Shown here one piece after another: positions 35,498 to 44,435 of a stretch of 64,000 nt of DNA (positions within the stretch are counted from its first letter, which is position 1; every line of letters begins with the position of its first letter). Source of the DNA: Desulfogranum mediterraneum DSM 13871 (GTDB lineage Bacteria > Desulfobacterota > Desulfobulbia > Desulfobulbales > Desulfobulbaceae). Location of the stretch: positions 65,526-129,525 of the forward strand of contig NZ_KE387004.1 of NCBI RefSeq assembly GCF_000429965.1, read 5' to 3'. Position numbers and translations under genes: made by a program. The notes below the pieces were generated by a model, which saw nothing but the letters and a program-made list of their open reading frames with translations, made no database searches and was not told the DNA's origin.

Positions 35498-36127
35498 ATG
35501 AACAGAGACACCATATTCCAGCTCAACAGAGGAGCCCTCCTTCCCACCCTGCTGGCAGCTCTGCTTTTCTCCAATGCCGGCCTTCTCTCGGCAGGAGAAT
35601 CATCAGTAATCGAGCGGGTCAAGGCCAGAAAAGAACCCTTTGCCGATCCCCTGAGCAGCCAGCTCGGGCCTGTTCTCGAAAAGACGGTGTGGGCAAAAGA
35701 GGGGTATCAGGGAGGGGCCTTTCGAGTTCTGGCCAGAAAACAGGCCATCGCCCGTTTTCCCTGCAGCAGCTGCCACGGGGCCAAACCGGTTCTGGTCCGG
35801 CAGGCCTTTGAACTGACCCACGGCAATGTCATCCTCAACCACGGACAAGGTGAACGAGCGCTGAGCTGCAGCGATTGCCATACCCCTGAGAAGCCTCAGC
35901 TCCTTGAAGATAACAGGGCCAGAAAAATCGATTTTGACCACAGCTACCAGTTATGCGGCCAGTGCCACTTCCGCCAGAAACGGGATTGGCTTGGCGGCGC
36001 CCACGGCAAGAGGGTGAGTCGTTGGGCAGGTGAGCGCGTGGTCTACAGTTGTGCGTCCTGCCATGACCCACATTCGCCACGATTTGAACAACGATTCCCG
36101 GCCACCTACTCGGTACCGTTGGACTGA
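35498..36127 (+). CDS. periplasmic tetraheme cytochrome c
   Basis: The 209-residue protein has a signal peptide (about 1–33, ending LLSAGES) and four CxxCH sites at 89–93, 124–128, 153–157 and 185–189, with additional His residues for bis-His ligation. It lacks the PPxIPH NapB motif and resembles multihaem c-type carriers found beside NrfC/NrfD genes. Placed between the NapB-like gene and the NrfC-like gene, it probably relays electrons from the ferredoxin subunit. Confidence 0.8.
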   Translation: MNRDTIFQLNRGALLPTLLAALLFSNAGLLSAGESSVIERVKARKEPFADPLSSQLGPVLEKTVWAKEGYQGGAFRVLARKQAIARFPCSSCHGAKPVLVRQAFELTHGNVILNHGQGERALSCSDCHTPEKPQLLEDNRARKIDFDHSYQLCGQCHFRQKRDWLGGAHGKRVSRWAGERVVYSCASCHDPHSPRFEQRFPATYSVPLD

Positions 36128-36139
36128 CAGGGGTATCCT

Positions 36140-37108
36140 ATGCGTTTGCACAAAAAAGACGATCCGAAACACCTTATCCAGGAGGTCCTGGAAAAACCAA
36201 GCAACAGGCGCTCCTTTCTCAAGGGGGTGTCCATAGCCGCAGCCGCCGGGAGTGCCGCCCTGACCGCAGGATGCATTCCCGACGCAGAAGGGACCGGCTT
36301 GGAAGAGGCCCGCTTGCGTTGGCAGGAGTTCTTCAAGAAAAATTACCGCTTGATGAGCCAGGAGGAGAAAGAACAGACCGTCAGGCGACTGGAGCGGCTG
36401 GCAAGCATCCAGGACCAGGCCCAACTGCAGATCGGCAGTGAGCCTCCGCTGGAAAAGGTCCTCTTTGGCTATGCCTTCAATATCAGCCGTTGTGAAGGGT
36501 TCATGGAGTGCGTTACCGCCTGCGTCAAAGAGAACAACCTGGACCGCAAGAGCAACACCCAGTATATCCGGATCTTTGAAATGGAGCCAGGGCAACTCGA
36601 TCCCGGTACCGGCGATGGACAATTTTACCACAAGGTACCGGTCGACCATAAATTTTACACGGGAACCCAATGTTTTCATTGTGAAAATGCGCCGTGTACC
36701 AAGGCATGCCCAACCCGGGCCACCTGGAAGGAACCCGATGGTATTGTGGTGGTCGATTACGACTGGTGCATCGGTTGCCGCTACTGTCAGGCGGCCTGCC
36801 CCTATTACGGCAGAAGGTTCAACTGGGGCCAATCAGAAGTGCCCAAAGAAGAGGTCACCCCGAAACAGCATTACCTGGGCAACCGCAAACGGCCCAAGGG
36901 AAAGATGGAAAAATGTACCTTCTGTATCCAGCGTACCCGCAAGGGCAGACTGCCTGCCTGTGTGGAGGCCTGTCCCACCGGCTCACGGGTCTTTGGCAAC
37001 CTGCTTGATCCGGACAGCGAGATCCGCTATGTCCTCAAACACAAGAAGGTCTTCAGGATGAGAGAGGAACTCGGTACAGATCCGAAATTTTGGTATTTCA
37101 TTGATTGA
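36140..37108 (+). CDS. NrfC/DsrO-type periplasmic ferredoxin, Tat lipoprotein
   Basis: A 322-residue iron-sulfur protein that should take electrons from the NrfD membrane subunit. The N-terminus has a twin-arginine motif (SNRRSFLKG, 21–29) followed by a lipobox LTAGC, predicting a Tat-exported lipoprotein at Cys 45. Cys clusters follow: CEGFMECVTAC (118–128), CFHCENAPCTKACP, CIGCRYCQAACP and CTFCIQRTRKGRLPACVEACP, as in 4-cluster NrfC-like proteins. The first motif has Phe where a CxxCxxC pattern has its second Cys, so one cluster may be atypical. AGGGG precedes the ATG. Confidence 0.88.
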   Translation: MRLHKKDDPKHLIQEVLEKPSNRRSFLKGVSIAAAAGSAALTAGCIPDAEGTGLEEARLRWQEFFKKNYRLMSQEEKEQTVRRLERLASIQDQAQLQIGSEPPLEKVLFGYAFNISRCEGFMECVTACVKENNLDRKSNTQYIRIFEMEPGQLDPGTGDGQFYHKVPVDHKFYTGTQCFHCENAPCTKACPTRATWKEPDGIVVVDYDWCIGCRYCQAACPYYGRRFNWGQSEVPKEEVTPKQHYLGNRKRPKGKMEKCTFCIQRTRKGRLPACVEACPTGSRVFGNLLDPDSEIRYVLKHKKVFRMREELGTDPKFWYFID

Positions 37109-37199
37109 TGGTTCGTGAAAACAACTCAACCATCCCTGATGGCCATCAAGAGCAGCGCTGACTGTTACGAAGGCCATCGTTGATTGCAAGAGGAGCAAC

Positions 37200-38435
37200 A
37201 TGAGTGCAGCCCAAAAAAACCTCAGAACCTTTCTTGTGGACGCCATACGCTGGAATGTCAGCGGCGGCATAGGATTTCAGATCTTCCGCCTGCTGCTCTT
37301 CATCGGCATGGGGGTCGGCATCTATGCCTACTCATTCCAGGCACGGTACGGACTCGCAGTCACCGGCATGAACGATATCGTCAGCTGGGGCTTTTACATC
37401 TCCAACTTCACCTTTCTCGTCGGAGTTGCGGCTGCCGCGGTCATGCTGATCCTGCCGGCCTATATCTTTCATGACCCCGATTTCCACCGGGTGGTCATCA
37501 TCGGGGAAGGGGTTGCGGTCGGCGCCCTGGTGATGTGCCTCTGTTTTATCCTGGTGGACCTGGGAGGACCGCTCCAGGCCTGGCACCTGATCCCAGGCAT
37601 CGGGATCTTCAACTTTCCCTCCTCCATCCTTGCCTGGGACGTGCTGGTGCTCAACGGCTACCTGCTCCTCAACGCACTGGTCCCGGCCTACATCCTCTAC
37701 TGCCACTACCGGGGCAAGACAGCGGATGAACGGAAGTATCGCCCCTTTGTCTTCCTCTCTATCTTCTGGGCATTTTCCATCCACATGGTCACAGCCTTTC
37801 TCTATCAGGGTCTACCGGCCAGACCCTTCTGGAACAACCCACTCATGGGACCCCGTTTTCTCGCCTCCGCCTTTGCCGCAGGCCCGGCGCTCATTGCCCT
37901 GATCCTGGCCGTGATCCACAACAGCAGCAGTTACAAGATTGAGCGCACGGTCTTTAACAAGCTGCGCCTGATCATTGTCGTCTCAGCGATTATCAACCTG
38001 ATCATGCTCTTCTCTGAGATCTTTAAAGAGTTTTATTTTCCAACCCACCACTCAAGCTCTGCCATCTACCTCTTCTTCGGAATGGATGGGCACAACTCAC
38101 TGGTCCCCTGGATCTGGAGCTCGGTGGGCGTCAACTTCCTCGCCACCCTGGTGCTCGCCTTTAACCCCGGCAAGAACAATCCCAGGGTACTGCTGCCTGC
38201 CTGCGGCTTCCTGTTTGTGGCGATTTGGATGGAAAAAGGTATCGGCCTGATCGTTCCCGGCCTGATCCCCAGTCCGCTGGGAGAGGTGGTCGACTATCTG
38301 CCGACCTGGGTTGAACTGGGCGTGACCCTGGGCATTCTCTCCCTGGGGATAACGGTGGTCAGCTGGCTGATCAGAACAGCCCTGATCATCGAACAGGACT
38401 ATGCACAGCAGCTGCAACAGGAGAGGCTCCCCTGA
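37200..38435 (+). CDS. NrfD/PsrC-family membrane quinol oxidoreductase subunit
   Basis: The 411-residue hydrophobic protein shows 9–10 membrane helices typical of NrfD, PsrC, HmcC, DsrP and ActC, which exchange electrons between menaquinone and a ferredoxin subunit without haem. NFPSSILAWDVLVLNGYLLLNAL and FSIHMVTAFLYQGLPARPFW lie in the conserved quinone-site region. AGGAG lies 5 bases ahead of the ATG. As last gene of the nap run it is probably the membrane anchor that replaces NapC or NapGH. Confidence 0.9.
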   Translation: MSAAQKNLRTFLVDAIRWNVSGGIGFQIFRLLLFIGMGVGIYAYSFQARYGLAVTGMNDIVSWGFYISNFTFLVGVAAAAVMLILPAYIFHDPDFHRVVIIGEGVAVGALVMCLCFILVDLGGPLQAWHLIPGIGIFNFPSSILAWDVLVLNGYLLLNALVPAYILYCHYRGKTADERKYRPFVFLSIFWAFSIHMVTAFLYQGLPARPFWNNPLMGPRFLASAFAAGPALIALILAVIHNSSSYKIERTVFNKLRLIIVVSAIINLIMLFSEIFKEFYFPTHHSSSAIYLFFGMDGHNSLVPWIWSSVGVNFLATLVLAFNPGKNNPRVLLPACGFLFVAIWMEKGIGLIVPGLIPSPLGEVVDYLPTWVELGVTLGILSLGITVVSWLIRTALIIEQDYAQQLQQERLP

Positions 38436-38662
38436 AAAGACACCCCCAGCACTCAAAAAAAAGGGGGGGGAGAGGCTGCCGAGGCCCTGAGCCAGACCTT
38501 CAGCCAGCAGAGAGCCGGCGGACAGCCTGCGGTCCCTGCAGCCACGGCCGCCTCTCCTGCTCAGGACCCTTCCAGCCTGCCCCGGCTGAAAGGCAAGGGT
38601 CCAGGTACTTGCTGCACCCTTGCCGGTTACAGCAGGCATCCGGCAAGCCCTGGGGACAGGCC

Positions 38663-39076
38663 CTAGACCCCGAGGGTCTGGGCGGCTCTATCGTAGTCAT
38701 CCTCCTTGACATAGATGAGATAGCCGAAACTCCCCTGGCCATCGGTAACTCCGCTGGCAGCATAGACGTTGACGTCCGCCTCAAAGAGTTGCTGATGGAG
38801 CTGCGCCAACGCCCCCAGCTCATCGTCCCCCTGAACGAGGAGCGCATGATGAGGCCCGTCAATAACCATTGCAGCCAACCCGGCCTCATGGATCAACTTC
38901 AGGGGATCTTCAGGAAAGATTGCCAGCTGGGTCGAATTCGGACCAATGGGTACGGCAGAGAAGGCCAGCTGATTTATCCCCATATCAGCCAACATGTTGA
39001 GCAGTTTATAGGCCTCTCCTGGTTGATCTTTGATGGTGGTATAAAAATACTGAACTCTTTGAATGGTAAACGGCAT
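38663..39076 (-). CDS. ACT-domain protein
   Basis: The 137-residue protein starts MPFTIQRVQYFYTTIKDQPG, an ACT-like opening (regulator plus DQPGEAYKLLNMLADMGINQL). A second ACT-like half covers about 68–137 (HHALLVQGDDELGALAQLHQ). Such tandem ACT proteins usually sense amino acids; no catalytic domain is attached. GAGGAG precedes the ATG, and an upstream in-frame start is less likely. A strong promoter lies at 39134–39163. Confidence 0.8.
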   Translation of the reverse strand: MPFTIQRVQYFYTTIKDQPGEAYKLLNMLADMGINQLAFSAVPIGPNSTQLAIFPEDPLKLIHEAGLAAMVIDGPHHALLVQGDDELGALAQLHQQLFEADVNVYAASGVTDGQGSFGYLIYVKEDDYDRAAQTLGV

Positions 39077-39133
39077 ATCTCCTCCTCGACTCATTGCTTG
39101 AATGCAGGATCGTGATCACCCGTTAACAATATA

Positions 39134-39163
39134 ATTATAAGGGGTTGCCCTCAAGGGTGTCAA
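39134..39163 (-). promoter_or_regulatory. promoter of the ACT-domain gene
   Basis: On the minus strand an exact TTGACA (39163–39158) and an exact TATAAT (39139–39134) are spaced by 18 bases. The start near 39127 leaves a 50-base leader. Confidence 0.8.
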
Positions 39164-39647
39164 TCTTCACCTCTCTTTTTGGCCCTGCCCGAGGCTGATA
39201 ACAGCTCTGACAGCGAAGAACACCGGTGCGCCGGACGCACATCCAGGCCTTGACCTGAGACGACCGTAAGCAGGCGAGACAGGCCCTTGTTTGCCACTAG
39301 CTGTTTCCTTAAAACAGCTGAACTTCCTGGCCGAGATCCCGGCAAACCGCGCTGCCCATCCGGCCAAGGTAAGCGACTGATTCGATGGAGAGAGCACCCT
39401 TAAAAGGGGTAAGGGGGCTGAGCTGAAGAAGATCTTTTAGAGGAGGCTTCTCGATCTGAAGTGGACGCCCGGAGCGGATTGGCCTGAACGCACCCAAAAG
39501 ACTGCTGAAACCACTCTTTCCCCGACAGGAGCGAAGGTTTTTGCACCTTGCACGGACATAGCGACCGCTTGCACCGGCCCCAGGCCTGCATTAGGGTAGT
39601 CACCAGGAGTATCAACCAGTCACCCCATTCCCCAGGCCCCCGGATCG
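39164..39647. other. intergenic region without recognisable gene
   Basis: About 480 bases between the ACT-gene promoter and the protease gene. Only short frames of unnatural composition occur, and no RNA gene or repeat was recognised. It should hold the promoter of the plus-strand protease. Confidence 0.45.
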
Positions 39648-40505
39648 ATGATACGATACATACTCTTCCTGCTCTTGGCAGTGCCGCTCAGTGGCTGTGA
39701 AGATACCAACCTGCTGATGCTGAGCGATGCCGCCAAAGATGGAGTTACCGCCATCAGCCTCTCTGATCACGATGTCACGGCCCTGGCCCGACAGGCGGCG
39801 GCGGTATCCGACCGTCAACGGCAACTCGCGCCCGCAGACAGCAGCTATGCCCAGCGCCTGGGGCGCCTCACCAGGGGTAAGGTAAAAAGAGATGGCCACG
39901 GCTTCAACTTCAAGGTCTACCTGAGCAGGGAGGTCAACGCCTTTGCCCTGGCCGACGGCAGCATCCGGGTAAACAGCGGCCTGATGGAGCTGATGAGTGA
40001 TCCGGAACTGCTCTTTGTCATCGGCCACGAGATGGGCCATGTGGTCAACAGCCACTCCCGCAAACAGCTGGTTCTGGCCTATGCGGCCAGTGCCCTGCGC
40101 AAGGGAGTGGCCTCCCAGGAGAACGAGATCGGCCTGATGGCCCGCTCGCTGCTGGGTGACCTTGCCCAACGACTCAGCCATGCCCAGTTCTCCCAGCATG
40201 AAGAACGACAGGCCGATCACTACGGGGTCGCCTTCCTGGAGGCGGAAGGCCATGACCGCAGCGCTGCGATCTCGGCCCTGGAAAAGCTGGCTCTCCTGGC
40301 CAGAGAACACAGCCTGCTCTCCACTCATCCTGATCCTGCAACCAGGGCCAGGCAGCTGGTCCAGGACAGGGAGGAGAATGGTGACGAGCAGGTCTCCATC
40401 CTGGTGCGCCTGCTCACCACAGCCAAGCTCGTCCTCCTCTGGACCGTTCGACAGGCCTGGAACCTGGGCCAATGGCTGCTCCAGCGGCTGCTCTCCTGGT
40501 GGTGA
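39648..40505 (+). CDS. M48-family zinc metalloprotease, lipoprotein
   Basis: The 285-residue protein has a lipoprotein signal with lipobox LSGC (Cys 17), so it is probably anchored in the outer membrane. The catalytic HEMGH lies at 127–131 and the third zinc ligand is the Glu of EERQAD near 186, both intact. The family (BepA/LoiP/YcaL-like) degrades or refolds misassembled envelope proteins. It lacks the C-terminal TPR domain of BepA and resembles LoiP/YcaL in size. The start codon (ATG 39648) has no strong ribosome site. Confidence 0.88.
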   Translation: MIRYILFLLLAVPLSGCEDTNLLMLSDAAKDGVTAISLSDHDVTALARQAAAVSDRQRQLAPADSSYAQRLGRLTRGKVKRDGHGFNFKVYLSREVNAFALADGSIRVNSGLMELMSDPELLFVIGHEMGHVVNSHSRKQLVLAYAASALRKGVASQENEIGLMARSLLGDLAQRLSHAQFSQHEERQADHYGVAFLEAEGHDRSAAISALEKLALLAREHSLLSTHPDPATRARQLVQDREENGDEQVSILVRLLTTAKLVLLWTVRQAWNLGQWLLQRLLSWW

Positions 40506-40721
40506 ATTTCTGCCCTCGAGTCCGACCAGCCGGCAGCAGAGCGAGTCATCCCCTCGGCCGGGTCTTCACTCTCCCCTGCCCTGGATTTCTAAAACAGCCG
40601 ATCCGGGGACAAAGGATACTTTTCCACCAGGCAGAGATCTTCGCCTTGCACAAGCCCCTCCAATGACGTACAAATGACCTGAAGGCAGGGACAGCAGGGC
40701 GAACTTAACATCAGGAGATAA

Positions 40722-41396
40722 ATGATGAACATCGTGCGTCGTTTGGTCATAACCATGGTCGTGGCTGCCGCTTTTTTGGGCAGTTGCTGTTCCTTGCTGT
40801 ATGCCGAGGATTTCAGCAAACCCGATGAGCTGGTGGCGAAATCCACGGCCGTATTCAAGAGTTTCATGGCAGATCCGGAGATGGAATGGTTCAAAAACCA
40901 TCTGGATCGCGCCAAGGGGGTATTCATCGTGCCCCAGCTACTCAGGGGCGGCTTTTTTATCGGCGGCTCAGGAGGGAGCGGCATCCTGATGGCCCAGGAT
41001 GCCAAGAGCGGCAAGTGGAGTTATCCGGCCTTCTACACCATGGGCTCCATCTCTTTCGGACTCCAGATCGGAGCAGACGCGAGCGAGGTGATCCTCCTGG
41101 TGATGAGCGACAAGGGCTTGGATGCCATGCTCTCCACGGAGTTTAAACTCGGAGCCGATGCCGCGGTCGCCGCCGGTCCGGTGGGAGCCAGCGCCAAGGC
41201 CCAGACCGCAGACATCCTTGCCTATGGCCGCTCCAAGGGCGCCTTCATGGGCTTGAGCCTGGAAGGGGCCGTTATCTCGGTGCGCGACTCCTGGAACAGA
41301 GAATACTACAAGAAGGCAGTTCGGCCGGTTGAGATTGTCATCCAGCAGAGTGTGGTCAACTCGGGAGCCGATCCCCTCCGGCAGGCCCTCCCCTAG
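40722..41396 (+). CDS. SYLF (Ysc84-type) lipid-binding-domain protein
   Basis: The 224-residue exported protein has a signal peptide (about 1–27, ending LLYAED) and a SYLF/Ysc84 domain over the rest: AKGVFIVPQLLRGGFFIGGSGG, SYPAFYTMGSISFGLQIGAD, GADAAVAAGPVGASAKAQT, then YGRSKGAFMGLSLEGAVI. The domain binds phosphoinositides in eukaryotes; bacterial versions are exported proteins of unknown role. AGGAGA precedes two tandem ATGs (40722, 40725). Confidence 0.88.
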   Translation: MMNIVRRLVITMVVAAAFLGSCCSLLYAEDFSKPDELVAKSTAVFKSFMADPEMEWFKNHLDRAKGVFIVPQLLRGGFFIGGSGGSGILMAQDAKSGKWSYPAFYTMGSISFGLQIGADASEVILLVMSDKGLDAMLSTEFKLGADAAVAAGPVGASAKAQTADILAYGRSKGAFMGLSLEGAVISVRDSWNREYYKKAVRPVEIVIQQSVVNSGADPLRQALP

Positions 41397-41751
41397 CCCC
41401 TCCCCCCCTGCCGGCAAGCTAGCTCTGTACCTCTAAGCCAGAGCCTTCAGCCCTCTGTCCCCGGCCCCAGCAATGCCTGCCCCGGAAGCCAGGAAGACTT
41501 CCGGGGCAGGCACCGGCAGACAGGCCGACCCGAGCCGATGCCCAGGGTCCGTCGCAACAGCCTCCCGCCCGGCTCTGCTCCGCACGCTTACTGTAGAGAC
41601 GGTCCCTGCCGGTCCCCAGGTAGCCCCTCATCAAAACCATAGAAAAAGAACAGACAAGCGATAGTCGCTTTCCCCAGGCCATGAGATCAGGTACACTGGA
41701 CTGCTCCAGTCCATCCCCCTTTGAAGGAACAACGACCCTTTTTTTACCACT
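41397..41751. other. intergenic region with a strong hairpin
   Basis: About 355 bases without a gene. It contains a perfect 15-bp stem, TGCCTGCCCCGGAAG (41474–41488) with its complement at 41498–41512, 9-base loop. There is no T-run, so it may be an mRNA 3' stabiliser or a protein site for the upstream SYLF gene. Confidence 0.6.
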
Positions 41752-42270
41752 ATGAAAATCCGCAGACTGACCCCGGCTGAACACCCTAAGGCCCTTGCCC
41801 TCCTTAAGAAGGCATTCCCCGGCAGCAGCCATGAGAACCGCCTCTTTACCAACCTTCACCAGCAGTCCAGGGTCCTGGACGAGTGGATCTGTATCCATCG
41901 CCACAGGGCCATCGCCTACATCGCCTACTCCCGCGCCTATCGGCAGGAAGAAATCTGCGGCCTGCACCTGGCCCTGGTAGCGGTGGCACCGGAGCTGCAA
42001 AACCAGGGGATCGGCTCGGAGCTGATCCGTTTTTCCCTGCGTCAGCCGGAAATAGAGGCACAGCCGCTCTATGTCCTGGGCGCAGCCGGCTTCTACCAAA
42101 AATTCGGCTTTGAGCCCTGCTCCACACCTCTCTCCCCCTTTGCCACCAACAAGCGGCGCCTCCTCACCATCCGCAACCCTGACTCCCAGGCCTTTCAGCT
42201 GGGCTATGAGCCGGAGTTCACCTTGGCCAGCCGGCCAAGGCCACGGAGCGGACAACAGCGTCGAGGCTGA
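41752..42270 (+). CDS. GNAT-family N-acetyltransferase
   Basis: The 172-residue protein has the GNAT fold: N-terminal MKIRRLTPAEHPKALALLKK, motif A with acetyl-CoA-binding VAVAPELQNQGIGSELIRFS (Q/RxxGxG form), and motif B PLYVLGAAGFYQKFGFEPC. It resembles YhbS-type enzymes. The substrate is unknown. The ribosome site is poor; the gene stands alone. Confidence 0.85.
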   Translation: MKIRRLTPAEHPKALALLKKAFPGSSHENRLFTNLHQQSRVLDEWICIHRHRAIAYIAYSRAYRQEEICGLHLALVAVAPELQNQGIGSELIRFSLRQPEIEAQPLYVLGAAGFYQKFGFEPCSTPLSPFATNKRRLLTIRNPDSQAFQLGYEPEFTLASRPRPRSGQQRRG

Positions 42271-42659
42271 ACAGAGAGCACAGGGCAAGACCTGAGCAGA
42301 GGATCCACACCCCATAAGCGAGCACAAATCCAGGCTCAATCTGCCAGGAAGGGAGAGGAGCCACCTCAAACCTTGAGCCTGCCGCAGCCTTTCTCCCAAG
42401 ATATATCCAGAACGCCCGCCTGTTCCCCCCTTGGTGCTGGGCAGAGCCGCTGCCGGCAATTTTCTTGCCATCCCCAGCAGCATCCTATATATCGGAACAA
42501 GAGCAGGATGACGACGACACCCTCCACAGGAACGGAACATCAGGCACAAGGAACAAGGGAAGCAAGGGGAAACTGCGGTTCACCGAGACTCTTCCCGGTA
42601 ACGAATCGCCTCTGCTGAAGGTGTTTCCCCAACCCAGGGGCCGGGAGAGAGACTATGCA

Positions 42660-44435
42660 ATGCAGCTGAGATACCGTTATAGCTATTGCCTTATCGGAAT
42701 GGGCCTGATCCCTCTTCTGGGAAGATTGGCGCTCAGCGGCAGCGGACACAGCGAAGACTGGTACCGCTACCTGATCCCTGCCGCCGTGGGGGCGGCCTCC
42801 GGCTTCCTGCTGGGACAGATGAAAGAACAGTGGCTGGCCAAGACAGCGGCCCTGGAGGCGGAAATCCGCCATCGCAGGGACATCGAGCAGGAACTTGTTT
42901 CCCAGAAAAACAGCCTGGCGGTCACCTTGGGCAGCATCGGCGATGGGGTGATCACCACCGATATCGATGCCAGGGTCATGTTGATCAACAGGGTGGGCGA
43001 ACAACTGACGGGCTGGAGCCAGGAGGAGGCGTTCGGCCAACCAGCGGCAGAGGTATTCCCGCTCATCCACGAACAGAGCGGCCGCCCCTGTCCCTCCCCG
43101 GTGGAACAGGTTCTAAGCTCAAAGGCAATCTGCTCCGCCACGGTCTCGGCCCTGCTGGTGGCCAAGAACGCCCCCCCCTACCCTGTTGAAGAACGCTGTG
43201 CGCCGATATTTGACCAGGGCAGCAGGCTCTTGGGAACGGTACTGGTGTTTCGGGATGTCAGCGAAGAACGGCGAACCGCCGAAGAACTCTTCAAGGTCAG
43301 GAAACTGGAATCCCCGGGAGTACTCGCCGGCGGCATTGCCCATGATTTCAACAACATCCTCATGGGCATCCATGGCAACATCGATCTGGCAGGGACCTAC
43401 CTGGCAGCGGATAGCCGGGCCCGCCCCCTCCTGCACCGGGCACAACAGGCCTCCTTTCGCGCCAGGGACCTGACCAAACAACTGCTCACCTTTTCCAAGG
43501 GAGGCGAGCCCATACCAACCACGGCCTCTGTCGCCAAGATCATTACCGACTCTGCCGGGTTCATCCTCCATGGCAGCCCTGTTGCCTGCGAGTACAGCCT
43601 TCCCCCGGAACTCTGGCTGGCCGAAATAGACCCCGGTCAAATCAGCCAGGTCATCCAAAACATCGTCCTCAATGCCCGGCAGGCCATGCCCGAAGGAGGC
43701 ACCATCCGGATCATTGCCGCCAATGTTGCCGACAGTTCCGGTGCAGCGTGCTCTTCTCAGCCCAGGGGGAAGGCTCTGCAGATTACGATCACAGACAGTG
43801 GCCCGGGTATCCCGGCAGAGAACCTGGATAAAATATTCGACCCCTACTACACGACCAAGGCAGAGGGCAACGGTCTTGGTCTGGCGATCAGCCATTCCAT
43901 CATTCAGAAGCATGGCGGCGGCCTCGAGGTGGAGTCACAGCCGAACCAGGGGACCAGCTTTAGGATCTCTCTGCCGGCAGCAAGGGAGCAGACCATTGCC
44001 AGACACCGGGAACAGGCGGCCCGAGTGAGCGCCGCAGCAAAGAGAGTCATGGTGATGGATGATGACCCGTTTATCCTGGACCTTTCCCAACAGATGCTGT
44101 TACAATTTGGACACGAGCCCGTACTGGCCAAGAGTGGCCATGAGGCCCTGGAACTCTACCAACATCATCACGGCAGCGCCCATCCCATCGATATTCTTAT
44201 CCTGGATCTTACCCTGCCCGGCTGCATGGGAGGCAGAGAGGTGCTGCAACGGATTTTGGCACTCACCCCGGAAGCCAAGGCCATCGTCACCAGTGGTTAC
44301 TCCAATGACAGCGTCTTAACCAACTACCGCCAACACGGCTTCAGCGCCACCATCTCCAAGCCCTTTGTGATGGCAGAACTGCAGGCAACCATTGATCAAC
44401 TCAGCGAACAGCCCCCTGTCGGCAAGGAACCATGA
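42660..44435 (+). CDS. membrane-bound PAS hybrid histidine kinase with receiver domain
   Basis: A 591-residue sensor from ATG 42660 (MQLRYRYSYCLIGMG). Two N-terminal membrane helices (about 6–25 and 36–54) are followed by a PAS domain (85–205), HisKA with the phospho-acceptor His 228 in GGIAHDFNN, an HATPase domain (DSGPGIP, then GNGLGLAIS) and a C-terminal receiver with Asp 516. The frame is open 65 codons further upstream, but that stretch lacks domain character. The signal is unknown. Its stop overlaps the start of tag (ATGA). Confidence 0.88.
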   Translation: MQLRYRYSYCLIGMGLIPLLGRLALSGSGHSEDWYRYLIPAAVGAASGFLLGQMKEQWLAKTAALEAEIRHRRDIEQELVSQKNSLAVTLGSIGDGVITTDIDARVMLINRVGEQLTGWSQEEAFGQPAAEVFPLIHEQSGRPCPSPVEQVLSSKAICSATVSALLVAKNAPPYPVEERCAPIFDQGSRLLGTVLVFRDVSEERRTAEELFKVRKLESPGVLAGGIAHDFNNILMGIHGNIDLAGTYLAADSRARPLLHRAQQASFRARDLTKQLLTFSKGGEPIPTTASVAKIITDSAGFILHGSPVACEYSLPPELWLAEIDPGQISQVIQNIVLNARQAMPEGGTIRIIAANVADSSGAACSSQPRGKALQITITDSGPGIPAENLDKIFDPYYTTKAEGNGLGLAISHSIIQKHGGGLEVESQPNQGTSFRISLPAAREQTIARHREQAARVSAAAKRVMVMDDDPFILDLSQQMLLQFGHEPVLAKSGHEALELYQHHHGSAHPIDILILDLTLPGCMGGREVLQRILALTPEAKAIVTSGYSNDSVLTNYRQHGFSATISKPFVMAELQATIDQLSEQPPVGKEP

